Part shown: piece after piece, positions 1 through 7,771 of the stretch | Layout of the letters: the number at the start of each line of letters is the position of its first letter | Position numbering within the stretch: the stretch's first letter is position 1 | Made by a program: the position numbers and the translations under genes | NCBI GenBank assembly: GCA_049472395.1 | Contig: JBLIRR010000043.1 | Location: 1-52,381, forward strand | Direction: 5' to 3' | Length of the DNA: 52,381 bases | Source: JBLIRR01 sp049472395 | Lineage (GTDB): Bacteria > SZUA-182 > DTGQ01 > JBLIRR01 | The notes under the pieces: model-generated | The model's input: the letters and a program-made list of their open reading frames with translations, nothing else | Told to the model about the DNA's origin: nothing | Databases searched by the model: none

Positions 1-35
1 AGTCTCTCCTGTAGTTCCCTTATCACGTGTATCAT
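1..35 (-). CDS. Start of intron-encoded protein (partial)
   Basis: Eleven codons, beginning MIHVIRELQER, start at 35 and run off the window. They lie downstream of the intron 5' part, where a reverse transcriptase/maturase frame would start in domain IV. Too short to recognise directly; the call rests on position. Confidence 0.3.
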   Translation of the reverse strand, partial: MIHVIRELQER

Positions 36-551
36 GCTCGGCTTCGCCTTCCCTTCAGTGGGTCCCTTGGGCCTCAGTTTCCCACCTTCCCGTCACCTCT
101 CATTTACAGCAACATCGGTACTATGCTCCGCTAAGACTACCTCTCCCCTTCCCGGTCGGTTCACTCGTCGCTCCCTTCCGGTACCTTTCGAACATGCCTC
201 TTGTTTGTTTCCCTCTCTCGTGTGAGCTAAGGATCGCTCATAGGTAGACATGCTGCCTATCAGCGCCAGGGCTCTTGATCTGCCGGTACCCCTTATCTTC
301 CGGCAATCTCCACGATATGACCACAACTATACATTTTTCGGGGCTCAATCACGCAGCCTGCGCCCTCGCTTTCCCTCTGCTTCGTACACCACCTCTCAGT
401 GATCGCACTTCGGTTCTGCTACAGATCTAATGGCTAGCTTTTGATCTGTCGGGATTTGCCTACTATATCTCCGTAGACTCACCCGCTGGGTAATAATGAC
501 AAATTTCAAGGTGTTACTCCCTATCCCAATGTCCCGGCTTTAGCTCGGCAC
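1..551 (-). ncRNA. Group II intron, 5' ribozyme part (runs off window)
   Basis: Read on the minus strand, a G-rich, purine-rich, structured, non-coding stretch begins at 551 with GTGCCGAG, which resembles the GUGYG start of bacterial group II introns. It ends in an ATG-started frame that leaves the window. It follows the stop codon of the gene at 580 by about 28 bases, and the bases just before it include a TATAAC core-like element. I infer an intron inserted in the 3' flank of a cassette gene, as class C introns often do. Domains V and VI lie outside the window, so the assignment rests on the 5' end and texture only. Confidence 0.5.
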
Positions 552-579
552 GATGAACGTCTGTTATACCCTATTTTCT

Positions 580-1035
580 TTAACTACATGGCACATAAGA
601 AATAAGCTGTTTCAACCTATCTGGAATATCTCTAATGCTCGGACAAATTAGTTCTTTATAACTTGTTTTCAATGGCCGAGCAGGATCAAAGAAATGGAGA
701 TAAAATGCAATCCTCAATTCATTAGATTTTGGGACATCAAATCCCCTACTTATTAATTCTGTTCCATCAGAGTTCAAAAATACTTCTTCATATGGAGCTT
801 GATCAATACCTGGCTGTCCAAAATCACCTACATCGAAATTATTATCAGGATTCTTTACAAATACTTCTATTAGTACAATGGAAGATAATTCTTCCTTCAA
901 TGCTTTTTTTATTTTTCCTTTTTTCCAGAAGGGGATAGAAATTCCTTCATATTTGATTTGATATGCTTTCCTATATAATTCATCAGTGTAAGGTACTTGG
1001 TAAATTCCTATTATTTCAATTTTTGAACTAGCCAT
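580..1035 (-). CDS. Hypothetical cassette protein, 151 aa
   Basis: I do not recognise the family. The protein is soluble, with no signal peptide or membrane segment, and has a mixed alpha/beta look with a lysine-rich stretch at about residues 38-48 and an acidic, Pro/Gly-containing middle. Its stop lies next to TAAC-type core sequence and a group II intron start, and its upstream side abuts the attC-like site at 1054-1190. It therefore looks like a single-gene integron cassette. Low GC, like its neighbours. Confidence 0.6.
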   Translation of the reverse strand: MASSKIEIIGIYQVPYTDELYRKAYQIKYEGISIPFWKKGKIKKALKEELSSIVLIEVFVKNPDNNFDVGDFGQPGIDQAPYEEVFLNSDGTELISRGFDVPKSNELRIAFYLHFFDPARPLKTSYKELICPSIRDIPDRLKQLISYVPCS

Positions 1036-1053
1036 ATTTTTTAATATTTAATG

Positions 1054-1190
1054 GGTATAATGCAATCACCCGCCGAAATCGTTAGAACACAGAAGATAAC
1101 CTTTGCCAAATATTTTATCGTAGCACAGTATTATGCATGATAACAAAATCAGCCAGCGATTCCGGTCGGCGTGCATTGCATGGTTATGTG
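1054..1190. repeat. attC-like site, homologous ~130-bp family
   Basis: Imperfect palindrome. The left arm at about 1060-1082 (ATGCAATCACCCGCCGAAAT) pairs with the right arm at about 1158-1182 (CGATTCCGGTCGGCGTGCAT). The right core GTTATGT contains the stop codon of the 1184-1399 gene. The spacer shares text (TAGCACA, GCATGATAACAAAATCAGCC) with the sites at 11,969 and 13,305. The layout matches chromosomal-integron attC sites. Confidence 0.6.
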
Positions 1191-1399
1191 ATTTTTTTTA
1201 TAATCTTACTTTTTAAGGGATATTTCTCGGGATTTTCAAGATTATCTATTTCCAGATCGATATCTAATGTAGGCCAATATAAATTAACGCCGTGTAATAA
1301 TTGTATATTCTGAATATCATTAATTGTTTGGTTTTTAAAATTTGCTTCCCCATCTTCACTTACTACATGGACGTGCATCCTTCTTTCTTCATTAGACAA
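1184..1399 (-). CDS. DUF4160/DUF2442-like small protein, 71 aa
   Basis: The N-terminus (RRMHVHVVSEDGEANF) resembles the DUF4160 signature His-x-His followed by GEA+F. The rest (LYWPTLDIDLEIDNL) resembles the DUF2442 C-terminus with its W-P-x-L-D-x-D pattern. These two small families are usually encoded side by side, often beside toxin-antitoxin genes, so this may be a natural or deletion-made fusion. The stop codon lies inside the attC-like core GTTATGT. Function is unknown. Confidence 0.55.
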   Translation of the reverse strand: MSNEERRMHVHVVSEDGEANFKNQTINDIQNIQLLHGVNLYWPTLDIDLEIDNLENPEKYPLKSKIIKKIT

Positions 1400-1588
1400 A
1401 AAATAGAAACGATAACCTTATTTCTCTAAAAATTGTCGGACTCATATATAGATAATACCAAATAGTTTAATATATGTATATCTTTTTCACATAATCGATT
1501 TGATGTTATCCAATGCTTTATTTTGTTTCTTGACAATATAATCCTTCTATGATTACTTTTTATAATCTTATGTATTGTAACTAAAGCT

Positions 1589-2167
1589 TTAATGGTACCC
1601 TAACTGCTTTAATTCTTGATTGATACTATTAACTTCGAAAGCTGCTGGATTAAATTCACCTCCTGCCCATTCGAGTATCTCATCATGTTCTGGATGACTG
1701 ATATCTTCAATTGCTTCCAGAAAATCTAAATAGCCCCAAATACCCCCACAATCTTCTGGGGGGCAAGCACGCTTGCCCTTTATACAGATAGGATAAAATA
1801 TACTTATCTCCATGGGTAATATTTTCTCAATTAAAATCTCATGCTCCCAATTATCTCCAAAATCATATTCATAGGTGAATTTTTCCCCCTCAGTTACAAG
1901 AAGTTTTCCCAATTTTACATACCTTTCATCTTTAATATCTGTGTCATAATCTGGATCAGGTATACCATACTCTACTCCATGAATAATAAACTGATGAAGA
2001 TGTGTATTGCTCCATCCCATTGCTACTTGGAAAATTTGGTGTAACTTGCTAAGAGTTATATCGCTTTTGACTTGTAACCTTCGCCAAATAGGTGGTTTAC
2101 TATCCTTCAATGTAATTTTCAGTTGATAAATGTTGCTACCTTTAGATTGTTTATTCTTTATTGTCAT
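1589..2167 (-). CDS. Plasmid pRiA4b ORF-3 family protein
   Basis: 192 aa. The family pattern is clear: Y-QLKITL+D-KPPIWRR near residue 15-31, a helix with LSKLHQIFQVAMGW and HLHQF, then FTYEYDFGDNWEHEI at about 97-111, CPPEDCGG at about 135-142 and the C-terminal NP-F. Family members are common passengers of mobile elements and cassettes. A nucleic-acid role has been suggested but is not established. A good ribosome binding site (AGGAGGA) precedes the ATG. The 190 bases downstream are AT-rich; at 1568-1577 they hold only the phrase TTATGTATTG, also found inside the homologous attC-like sites, probably a site remnant. Confidence 0.85.
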   Translation of the reverse strand: MTIKNKQSKGSNIYQLKITLKDSKPPIWRRLQVKSDITLSKLHQIFQVAMGWSNTHLHQFIIHGVEYGIPDPDYDTDIKDERYVKLGKLLVTEGEKFTYEYDFGDNWEHEILIEKILPMEISIFYPICIKGKRACPPEDCGGIWGYLDFLEAIEDISHPEHDEILEWAGGEFNPAAFEVNSINQELKQLGYH

Positions 2168-2364
2168 GGAATCCTCCTTAAATTGGATTTAAATATATTA
2201 GTTAATCTTTTGTCGATATGGCTATTCATTATAAACATTCTATAAAATTACTGTGGATTCCTTGGATTATAATTCGACTATTGTTAATTTCAATTCTTTC
2301 TTAATCCCTTACTACCAATAGGCTTTTCTATTGCCTATTTATTTAGAATTTGGATTCGATTGAG

Positions 2365-2470
2365 ATCACCGGCAAAAACCGCCGATAAAACAATGATTTA
2401 TTTTTAATAAATAAGTTTTTTAACCACAGCCGCGTATTGCAAAAATTGGCCTGCGGTTTTGGTCCGCGTA
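2365..2470. repeat. attC-like site, homologous family
   Basis: The left arm CACCGGCAAAAACCGCCGAT at about 2367-2386 pairs imperfectly with TTGGCCTGCGGTTTTGGTCC at about 2446-2465. The spacer TTTAATAAATAAG...TAACCACAG also occurs in the sites at 47,345 and 48,730. It lies about 115 bases below the stop of the lipoprotein gene at 2585. Confidence 0.55.
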
Positions 2471-2584
2471 AATCGCTTTGTACAATATTTTTATCTTGCA
2501 AATCCATTATGTTTTATTCTAGAGCATATTTTGATTATCTATTTAATATTCAGGATAGTCCGATTACGTTTATTCCGACACCTT

Positions 2585-3187
2585 TTACATTCCAAAAGAC
2601 AGCATTCCTTTCTTCTTGAACCTAACTAACGGGAACGTACATTCCTGTCCTCCAATGATACAATCTCTTATTCTCAAATCGAAAAATTTAGGTACATGAT
2701 CTGTGTTAAGATCATAATATGCAACATAATTCATAGCTTGTAATCTGTCAATTCTACTAGGAAAAATTTCCATCCCCCCATCTAAGGAAATGGGGATATT
2801 TTTAGGTTTTAGCTCAAATTCATTCGTAACGCCATAAAAAACGTATGTTATTGGCAAAGTCCCTTTAAACTTGAACTCTTTGTCGCCTATAAACCAACGG
2901 AAGAGAAAAGCGGGAATGACAGGAAAAATACAAGGACCAGCTGAGATGGCAGTTTCATCCACAATATCATCTGCGTAGATTTCTAACACTAGGCCGCACT
3001 GTCTGAACGATATAGATGTCGCAGAACCAAAAATAGGTTCCCAACAATATGATGCTTTTTTCAAATTTTTATTTACCTCACCAGTTTTTGAAGTTGGTGA
3101 GTAGTAGTGATGCACTATCAACGCTGAGCATCCTGTAAAACTAATTGCCAAAAGTATAGCGGAGACTATTGTGACTATAAATTTCAT
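2585..3187 (-). CDS. Putative lipoprotein, 200 aa
   Basis: Signal peptide with a lipobox-like end (ISFTGC, Cys 20) predicts lipid anchoring. The rest is beta-rich, with five Cys beyond the lipid Cys and a hydrophobic stretch at about 85-97 (CIFPVIPAFLFRW). The closest general pattern is the small conserved lipoproteins found in cassette arrays, and I cannot name a family. It starts at an ATG preceded by GAGAG. It sits alone between attC-like sites, consistent with a one-gene cassette. Confidence 0.65.
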   Translation of the reverse strand: MKFIVTIVSAILLAISFTGCSALIVHHYYSPTSKTGEVNKNLKKASYCWEPIFGSATSISFRQCGLVLEIYADDIVDETAISAGPCIFPVIPAFLFRWFIGDKEFKFKGTLPITYVFYGVTNEFELKPKNIPISLDGGMEIFPSRIDRLQAMNYVAYYDLNTDHVPKFFDLRIRDCIIGGQECTFPLVRFKKKGMLSFGM

Positions 3188-3254
3188 CTCTCGGTGCTCA
3201 CATTAGTATATGCTTTTAACCTATGATGTATAATTACTTCTTTTTTTTCTGTCT

Positions 3255-3339
3255 GTACAACGCCTGCATCACTTGCCCCATTTCGCCTGCCATGCTTTTC
3301 GGCAGGCGAAATGGGGTCAAGTGAATGCTGTGGTTAGTT
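3255..3339. repeat. Long palindrome at cassette 3' end (attC-like)
   Basis: Arms CACTTGCCCCATTTCGCCTG (3270-3289) and CAGGCGAAATGGGGTCAAGT (3303-3322) pair almost perfectly around a short loop. The edges GTACAAC and GTTAGTT resemble attC cores, and the GTTAG overlaps the stop codon of the gene at 3334. A strong terminator-like hairpin would look similar, but it lacks a T tract on the correct strand. Confidence 0.5.
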
Positions 3340-4026
3340 TTTGTTCAATAAATCAAGGGCGGTTGAATAATCAAAATACTTCCCTTTCTGCTTTTCTACC
3401 CAATAGATATCAAAGAGATTAAGATATTCTTCACCAAATAATTCAATAAATGCTTTACGTTGATATTCCTCTATTTTTAAATCACTACATTCAATTTGTA
3501 AAAGTAAATAAGATTTATTTCCTTTTGACTTTGACACAAAAAGCATTCCTGTCGAAATAATACCTTGTTCTAAAACAATAGCTTCATCATATAAAAATTC
3601 TGTTAACAATGGGAGATATTTTTCTTTTTTTAAAGGTAAAATTTTACTATTACGATTAATCCATGAAATAGAATAATATTTGATTCCTTTAAATTTTAGG
3701 CAGACAGGAAAAACTCTTTTACTATGAGGAAGGATTAATGAAAATTTTTCAATTAATGCATCTGAAAAACAATGTGTTGAAAATTCATTTAGCAAAATGT
3801 TTATCTCATTATTCTTATTATCGATTGATTGGAGCCAGCTATCATGAAGACGTGAGTTAAAATATTTCGAAATATGTGGGAAGATATCTTCTTTTGATTT
3901 TAGAAACGCAGTATATTCGTTGGATAGCTTTTTAACACGTTCTTCATCATAATTGTAGTCATTTCCGCTATAACAAATCAGGGAGTCTAATAATGGATAC
4001 TTTTTATTAAATAAGTTTGTATTCAT
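3334..4026 (-). CDS. Hypothetical cassette protein, 230 aa
   Basis: Low-GC gene for a soluble protein rich in Lys, Ile, Leu and Ser, with no signal peptide. It has a charged N-terminal helix region (residues 25-50) and a beta-rich middle (VFPVCLKFKGIKYYSISW at about 105-122). I do not recognise the family. The stop codon falls in the GTTAG edge of the palindrome at 3255-3339, and the start is followed upstream by the attC-like site at 4040, so the gene occupies exactly one cassette. Confidence 0.6.
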   Translation of the reverse strand: MNTNLFNKKYPLLDSLICYSGNDYNYDEERVKKLSNEYTAFLKSKEDIFPHISKYFNSRLHDSWLQSIDNKNNEINILLNEFSTHCFSDALIEKFSLILPHSKRVFPVCLKFKGIKYYSISWINRNSKILPLKKEKYLPLLTEFLYDEAIVLEQGIISTGMLFVSKSKGNKSYLLLQIECSDLKIEEYQRKAFIELFGEEYLNLFDIYWVEKQKGKYFDYSTALDLLNKN

Positions 4027-4039
4027 AATTAATATAAAA

Positions 4040-4101
4040 AACTAACGTTTGATGTTAATCAGCCGTGAGTATACGAGTCGGCTGCATTTGCCAGGTTAGG
4101 C
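4040..4101. repeat. Short attC-like site
   Basis: Palindrome AATCAGCCG (4057-4065) / CGGCTGCATT (4079-4088) within about 60 bases. The left edge is ACTAACG and the right edge GTTAGGC, the latter a perfect fit to the attC core GTTRRRY. It sits 13 bases below the last stop codon of the broken hydrolase gene. Confidence 0.55.
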
Positions 4102-4113
4102 ACAATTATAAGT

Positions 4114-4751
4114 TTATTTAAGCTTTTTACTCAGAAAGGTAATAATATCGTCCCAATATTCACCCCTCACCTTATAAAATCATTTATGATTACCGGGATA
4201 ATCGGTCTTGTATTCAATTTCTTTATTAAGCTTCTTCATGAGTGGAATAAAATCCTGTTGTTCAAGTGCTGACCATAGAGTTATATTACCTCCTTCAGAA
4301 AATCCGATGATACCTATTCGTTCACTATCAATATATGGCTGGCCCTTTAAAAACTTTAGTGCAGAATTAATGGCTTCAAGCCCCTCAACTACTGCATTAT
4401 TCCATTCGCTCGTTGGCCCGCCCATTATGTCAGCTTTTTCTCCTTGCCCCAAAGCCAATCTACCTTTCTAATGGGGGCAATGGCTACAAAGCCTTCCTTA
4501 TTGAGTGCTTTAACAAAATCGTTAACATTATAGCCCCTAGAGGCTGCTTCAGAATATCCCAATTTTCTTACAAAGGTTCTATGATTGTAAATGATGGCAG
4601 GAAGTTTGCCTTTACTTTCAGGTGCGCTATAGATTGCCGTAATAGTGTCACCTGATTTTGCTTTTATACTTGTTGTGGCTGTTGTCATACATCCCGATAA
4701 TGAAATTGTAATACACAATAATATGGCCATGCGTAAAATTCTGATTCCCAT
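4114..4751 (-). pseudogene. Broken alpha/beta (dienelactone-type) hydrolase lipoprotein
   Basis: The N-terminal frame (from 4751) has a signal peptide and lipobox LSGC, then a hydrolase start (LPAIIYNHRTF). The nucleophile motif GFSEGG and the following helix are in another frame (4180-4458), so there is a frameshift near 4440. That second frame meets TGA at 4180. The next 21 codons (FYKVRGEYWDDIITFLSKKL) are in phase and match the expected end of the family, so the TGA probably replaced TGG. Two lesions argue for a real pseudogene over one sequencing error. The intact protein would be an outer-membrane or periplasmic serine hydrolase. Confidence 0.75.
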
Positions 4752-4781
4752 TGACTTTTCCTTTTATTAATTGTTGCAAGT

Positions 4782-4852
4782 ACCTAACTGGACGATGAGG
4801 TACGGGTTAGCACAGCAAGCCTGCCATTCAATAGTACAACATTGCGTTTAAT
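4782..4852. repeat. Short attC-like site
   Basis: Edges ACCTAAC (4782-4788) and GTTTAAT (4846-4852). Nested matching blocks AAC..ATG..GTAC on the left and GTAC..CAT..GTT on the right fold together with small bulges. The right core contains the stop codon of the lipoprotein gene at 4848. Confidence 0.45.
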
Positions 4853-6935
4853 TTGTGGGAGGGAGATTCAAAGGGTACATCATCAGCCGCCCACGGACGA
4901 AGCCCCCCTTATCATAAAAGGTATACTCATTGGTGTTCAATCCCGGCCCATAATGAAAGATGCGCTTGCGATCCAAGTCGATTGTTGTTGAGAAATTATG
5001 CGGCAGATATACAGCGACACGAATGTACCCATTATGGACTGTAGCAGACATGAAGGATCTGCCGATTGTCATCAAGTCCGTAGTCGATTGATATGGCGAA
5101 AGTAGCTGGCGGCTTACCTTACCTGAAGGTATATGCACTATCTCCAGAGCGGATAGCCGCTGTTTCCCCTCCTGTACCCCGACCAGCCTGACCACGAATT
5201 CATTGGTATCAAATGAGGACAGCCGATGAATCACCTGGTCGATTTGCGGATACACCATCGAATGTGCTTGCATAATGGCCAACTTTTTCATAGAAAGTCC
5301 CAGACTCATAATGCTGGCGCCCAATTGAACTGAAGCTTTGGCGGCCTCAATGGATTGAAGCGCCGATGCTGTGTATGAATGAAACTGTGCCTGATGAAGA
5401 TATCTACTATTTCCTGTCCTACTGTAGTTCCTTCGTGCAGTTTCTGCCATAGATAGTTGTTTAGCTATAGCGGTTTTGTCATAGTGCATGGAAGCCACAG
5501 ACATTGAAGACGATGATCCTGTTAGCTTTTCCTGCTCAAGCATTCTCTCCTCTGTGGTCACCAGTGGGCAGAGCGGTTCGAATGTATGATGATATGCCAT
5601 CTTGCCGCTCTGAAGGTTCAACGAGACAATGTTCCATTCATTCTTGACGGCTATTGCATCCTCAAGCAGCACAATGGTATGAAGTGAATATTTATCATCC
5701 CAGGGCAACTGATAGCTGAATACCTCTTTGCCTTTATTAACGTCGAGGGAAACGAGTTGCGACGCAGTTGAAAAATAGACAGCCTTCTCGCTTATGACAA
5801 TTGGGCTTAGCAGCGGTTTTGCCTCGTGTTTCCATAGAATACTGCCCTTTTCGTGATCAACGATGATAACAACGTGTTTGTCTCCGAACAGGCCGCCCTT
5901 CGCCTTTGCCAACGCCAGGTGCTTCCCGAAAAGACTCATTTTGATGATATCGCCTTCTATTTCCTGGATTGTCCAGAGTATGCGACCTGATGCTATATCC
6001 AAAGCGGCCAGCCCGTTTTTCGTCATGGCAAAGAGCCTGTCATCCTTTGCAAGAGGTTGGGCGGTGCCACTTATGTTTATATCTTCATGTTTCCAGAGTA
6101 TCCTGCCATCGGTGATCCGGCGATACGTTATACCATTCTCAAAAACCAGTATCGCGTCTTCTAGTATGATCGGCCAGGCCGACGCCTGTGATGATGGTCC
6201 CCCCGCTTCAGTACTCCATACTGCTTTTCCTGTATGAATATCGGTTAAAGACGTTGTCGTTTTTTGCGGAGAATCCTCTTCAAGCTGCACTGAAAGGAGA
6301 ACCATATCGTGTGGTTCAATTGTTCGAACATAACGGAGAGGCTTCTCAAAATCTGTCTGCCACAACAAAGATCCTTTGTTTCTATCGAGGGCAATTAGTT
6401 CGGTTTTGACCGGCTTTGCGTGAATGTCATACTTTCTCGCCTGAAGGATAAGGACATCGTTAATCTCGAGAACCCCATAAAGCCCTGCCGCTGTTATATC
6501 GCGTTCCCATATCTTTGTTCCATTTTCACCATTCAAAACAATCATTCTGACTTTAGATGGTATCTCTCTCCAGACCCTCTGCCCAACCCCCATCCATCTG
6601 GAGGCATACTCATACTCAAGCGGGCTGAGCAAAACAAGCGATCCATCTTTTAAAATGTCAATTCCTGTTATGAAAGGTGGTTCAATTCCTTGCATGTATT
6701 TGGGTACCGGTTCGGGTCTGACAAATCTAGTTAGGCTGGCTGTAATATTGAGATTATTAACTTTCGCGAAATCCGGATATTGCCAAACGGCTTTGGGCTG
6801 GTCGTGAAGATGTCTTTTGATTTCGTTTAAGTGGTAATCTGGGACTATCCGGCCCACGCAGGCGGACAGCAGGATTACAATGAGTATACTCGATAAACAT
6901 TTAATTAAAAAACCAAAGACGTGCGAGAATTTCAT
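4848..6935 (-). CDS. PQQ-type beta-propeller lipoprotein, 695 aa
   Basis: I start the protein at ATG 6935 because AGGAGGAAGCT lies directly before it; the frame opens 9 codons earlier without such a site. The signal peptide ends in LLSAC, a lipobox. The body is a quinoprotein-like propeller: repeats with a small-GxxLW or GxIxW pattern occur as GTKIWERD, GSLLWQTD, GKAVWSTE, GRILWKHE, GRILWTIQ and GSILWKHE. A helical insert follows at about 480-550 (AKQLSMAETARR onward), then a last beta part. This fold usually makes scaffolds like BamB; no dehydrogenase catalytic residues are evident. It is co-oriented with the DUF4125 pseudogene 65 bases upstream. Confidence 0.8.
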   Translation of the reverse strand: MKFSHVFGFLIKCLSSILIVILLSACVGRIVPDYHLNEIKRHLHDQPKAVWQYPDFAKVNNLNITASLTRFVRPEPVPKYMQGIEPPFITGIDILKDGSLVLLSPLEYEYASRWMGVGQRVWREIPSKVRMIVLNGENGTKIWERDITAAGLYGVLEINDVLILQARKYDIHAKPVKTELIALDRNKGSLLWQTDFEKPLRYVRTIEPHDMVLLSVQLEEDSPQKTTTSLTDIHTGKAVWSTEAGGPSSQASAWPIILEDAILVFENGITYRRITDGRILWKHEDINISGTAQPLAKDDRLFAMTKNGLAALDIASGRILWTIQEIEGDIIKMSLFGKHLALAKAKGGLFGDKHVVIIVDHEKGSILWKHEAKPLLSPIVISEKAVYFSTASQLVSLDVNKGKEVFSYQLPWDDKYSLHTIVLLEDAIAVKNEWNIVSLNLQSGKMAYHHTFEPLCPLVTTEERMLEQEKLTGSSSSMSVASMHYDKTAIAKQLSMAETARRNYSRTGNSRYLHQAQFHSYTASALQSIEAAKASVQLGASIMSLGLSMKKLAIMQAHSMVYPQIDQVIHRLSSFDTNEFVVRLVGVQEGKQRLSALEIVHIPSGKVSRQLLSPYQSTTDLMTIGRSFMSATVHNGYIRVAVYLPHNFSTTIDLDRKRIFHYGPGLNTNEYTFYDKGGFVRGRLMMYPLNLPPTN

Positions 6936-7000
6936 AGCTTCCTCCTTTTGATTGGTGCGCATAGCATCTTTTATATTATTTGTTTCTTCACCAATAATTC

Positions 7001-7626
7001 TTATCGCACCTTGGACAACGCTTTTTCTATCGCATCCAGTGATTCAAAACCATAGCTTTCAGCTGTGTTTTTTAATAGTTGGAGAGATAGATTCTTGCCT
7101 CCGGCTTCTGCCTTTTGTGTATCTTTCAGACAAAGCTCAAGGGTCACCTCAGAATAGGTAAGGAGTTCACTGTGCAGATAGTTGTCGATTGACACGTGAT
7201 GTCCTTCTCCACTGTCTGCTATGGTAATAGGACGCACGAGCGAAAAAAGCTTCGGGTATTTAACAGAGGCTTCTAGCGCCCATTTTGAATGATACTTCAT
7301 GATCTCATCGGCAAGCTCATGAACACGTGGTGATACAGGAGGAAATTCATTTTTTATTTCCTCATATTCTTCAGGGAAGGTTATTTTCATCATATGCGCA
7401 TATTTAACCGCCATTAAGTTTATTTTGTTTTGCACCGCGCGTCCTTTAGATCATTTAAATAGCTAATAAGTGCATTCATGCCCCATATACTAGCCTGTGC
7501 CTTACGCATTATCATAAAGGTTGGCTTGTCGTCCTGACATGAGGCACGTCCTCCGACATTTGTGATATTCGTGAATATATCCCATTCGAGCTCAAGTATG
7601 TTATTCGTTAACTCTTTACGTTCCAT
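7001..7626 (-). pseudogene. DUF4125 family protein, frameshifted
   Basis: The first frame (7626-7420) gives the DUF4125 N-terminus: LEWDIFTNITNVGGRASCQDD, then an IMRKAQ helix and a SYLNDLKDA helix. The second (7435-7001) continues with KYAHMMK-TFPEEYEEIK, a YPKL block and LLTYSEVTLELCL, in family order. A one- or two-base change near 7430 separates them. Full length would be near the family norm of about 200 aa. The family has no known activity. Either a pseudogene or a sequencing error. Confidence 0.75.
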
Positions 7627-7664
7627 GTAAAGGTCTTCCTTGTTTTCATGTTTTGGAATTCATA

Positions 7665-7771
7665 CGCTAACATCTGAAATCAGTGGTCGGAGGAGATGAA
7701 CAAAAAATTTTTTAAGACAAAATAAATATTGATCAAAAAATCAATATTTGAAAATCGGGCAAGCTCCTCCG
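7665..7771. repeat. attC-like palindrome bordering the twintron
   Basis: CGCTAAC at 7665-7671, then GGTCGGAGGAG at about 7685-7695, pairs across an AT-rich spacer with CTCCTCCG at 7764-7771. The right arm is the first sequence after the intron 3' end. An attC-like site therefore seems to border the intron, as known for class C introns that use attC sites. Confidence 0.4.

Noticed and set aside
3255..3339. Rho-independent terminator
   Set aside because: The hairpin is strong but no T run follows it on the minus strand, and its GTTAG edge overlaps the stop codon as in the other cassette sites.
4180..4182. TGA as selenocysteine or programmed read-through
   Set aside because: The gene also has a frameshift upstream, no hairpin stands out, and the position expects Trp in the family.
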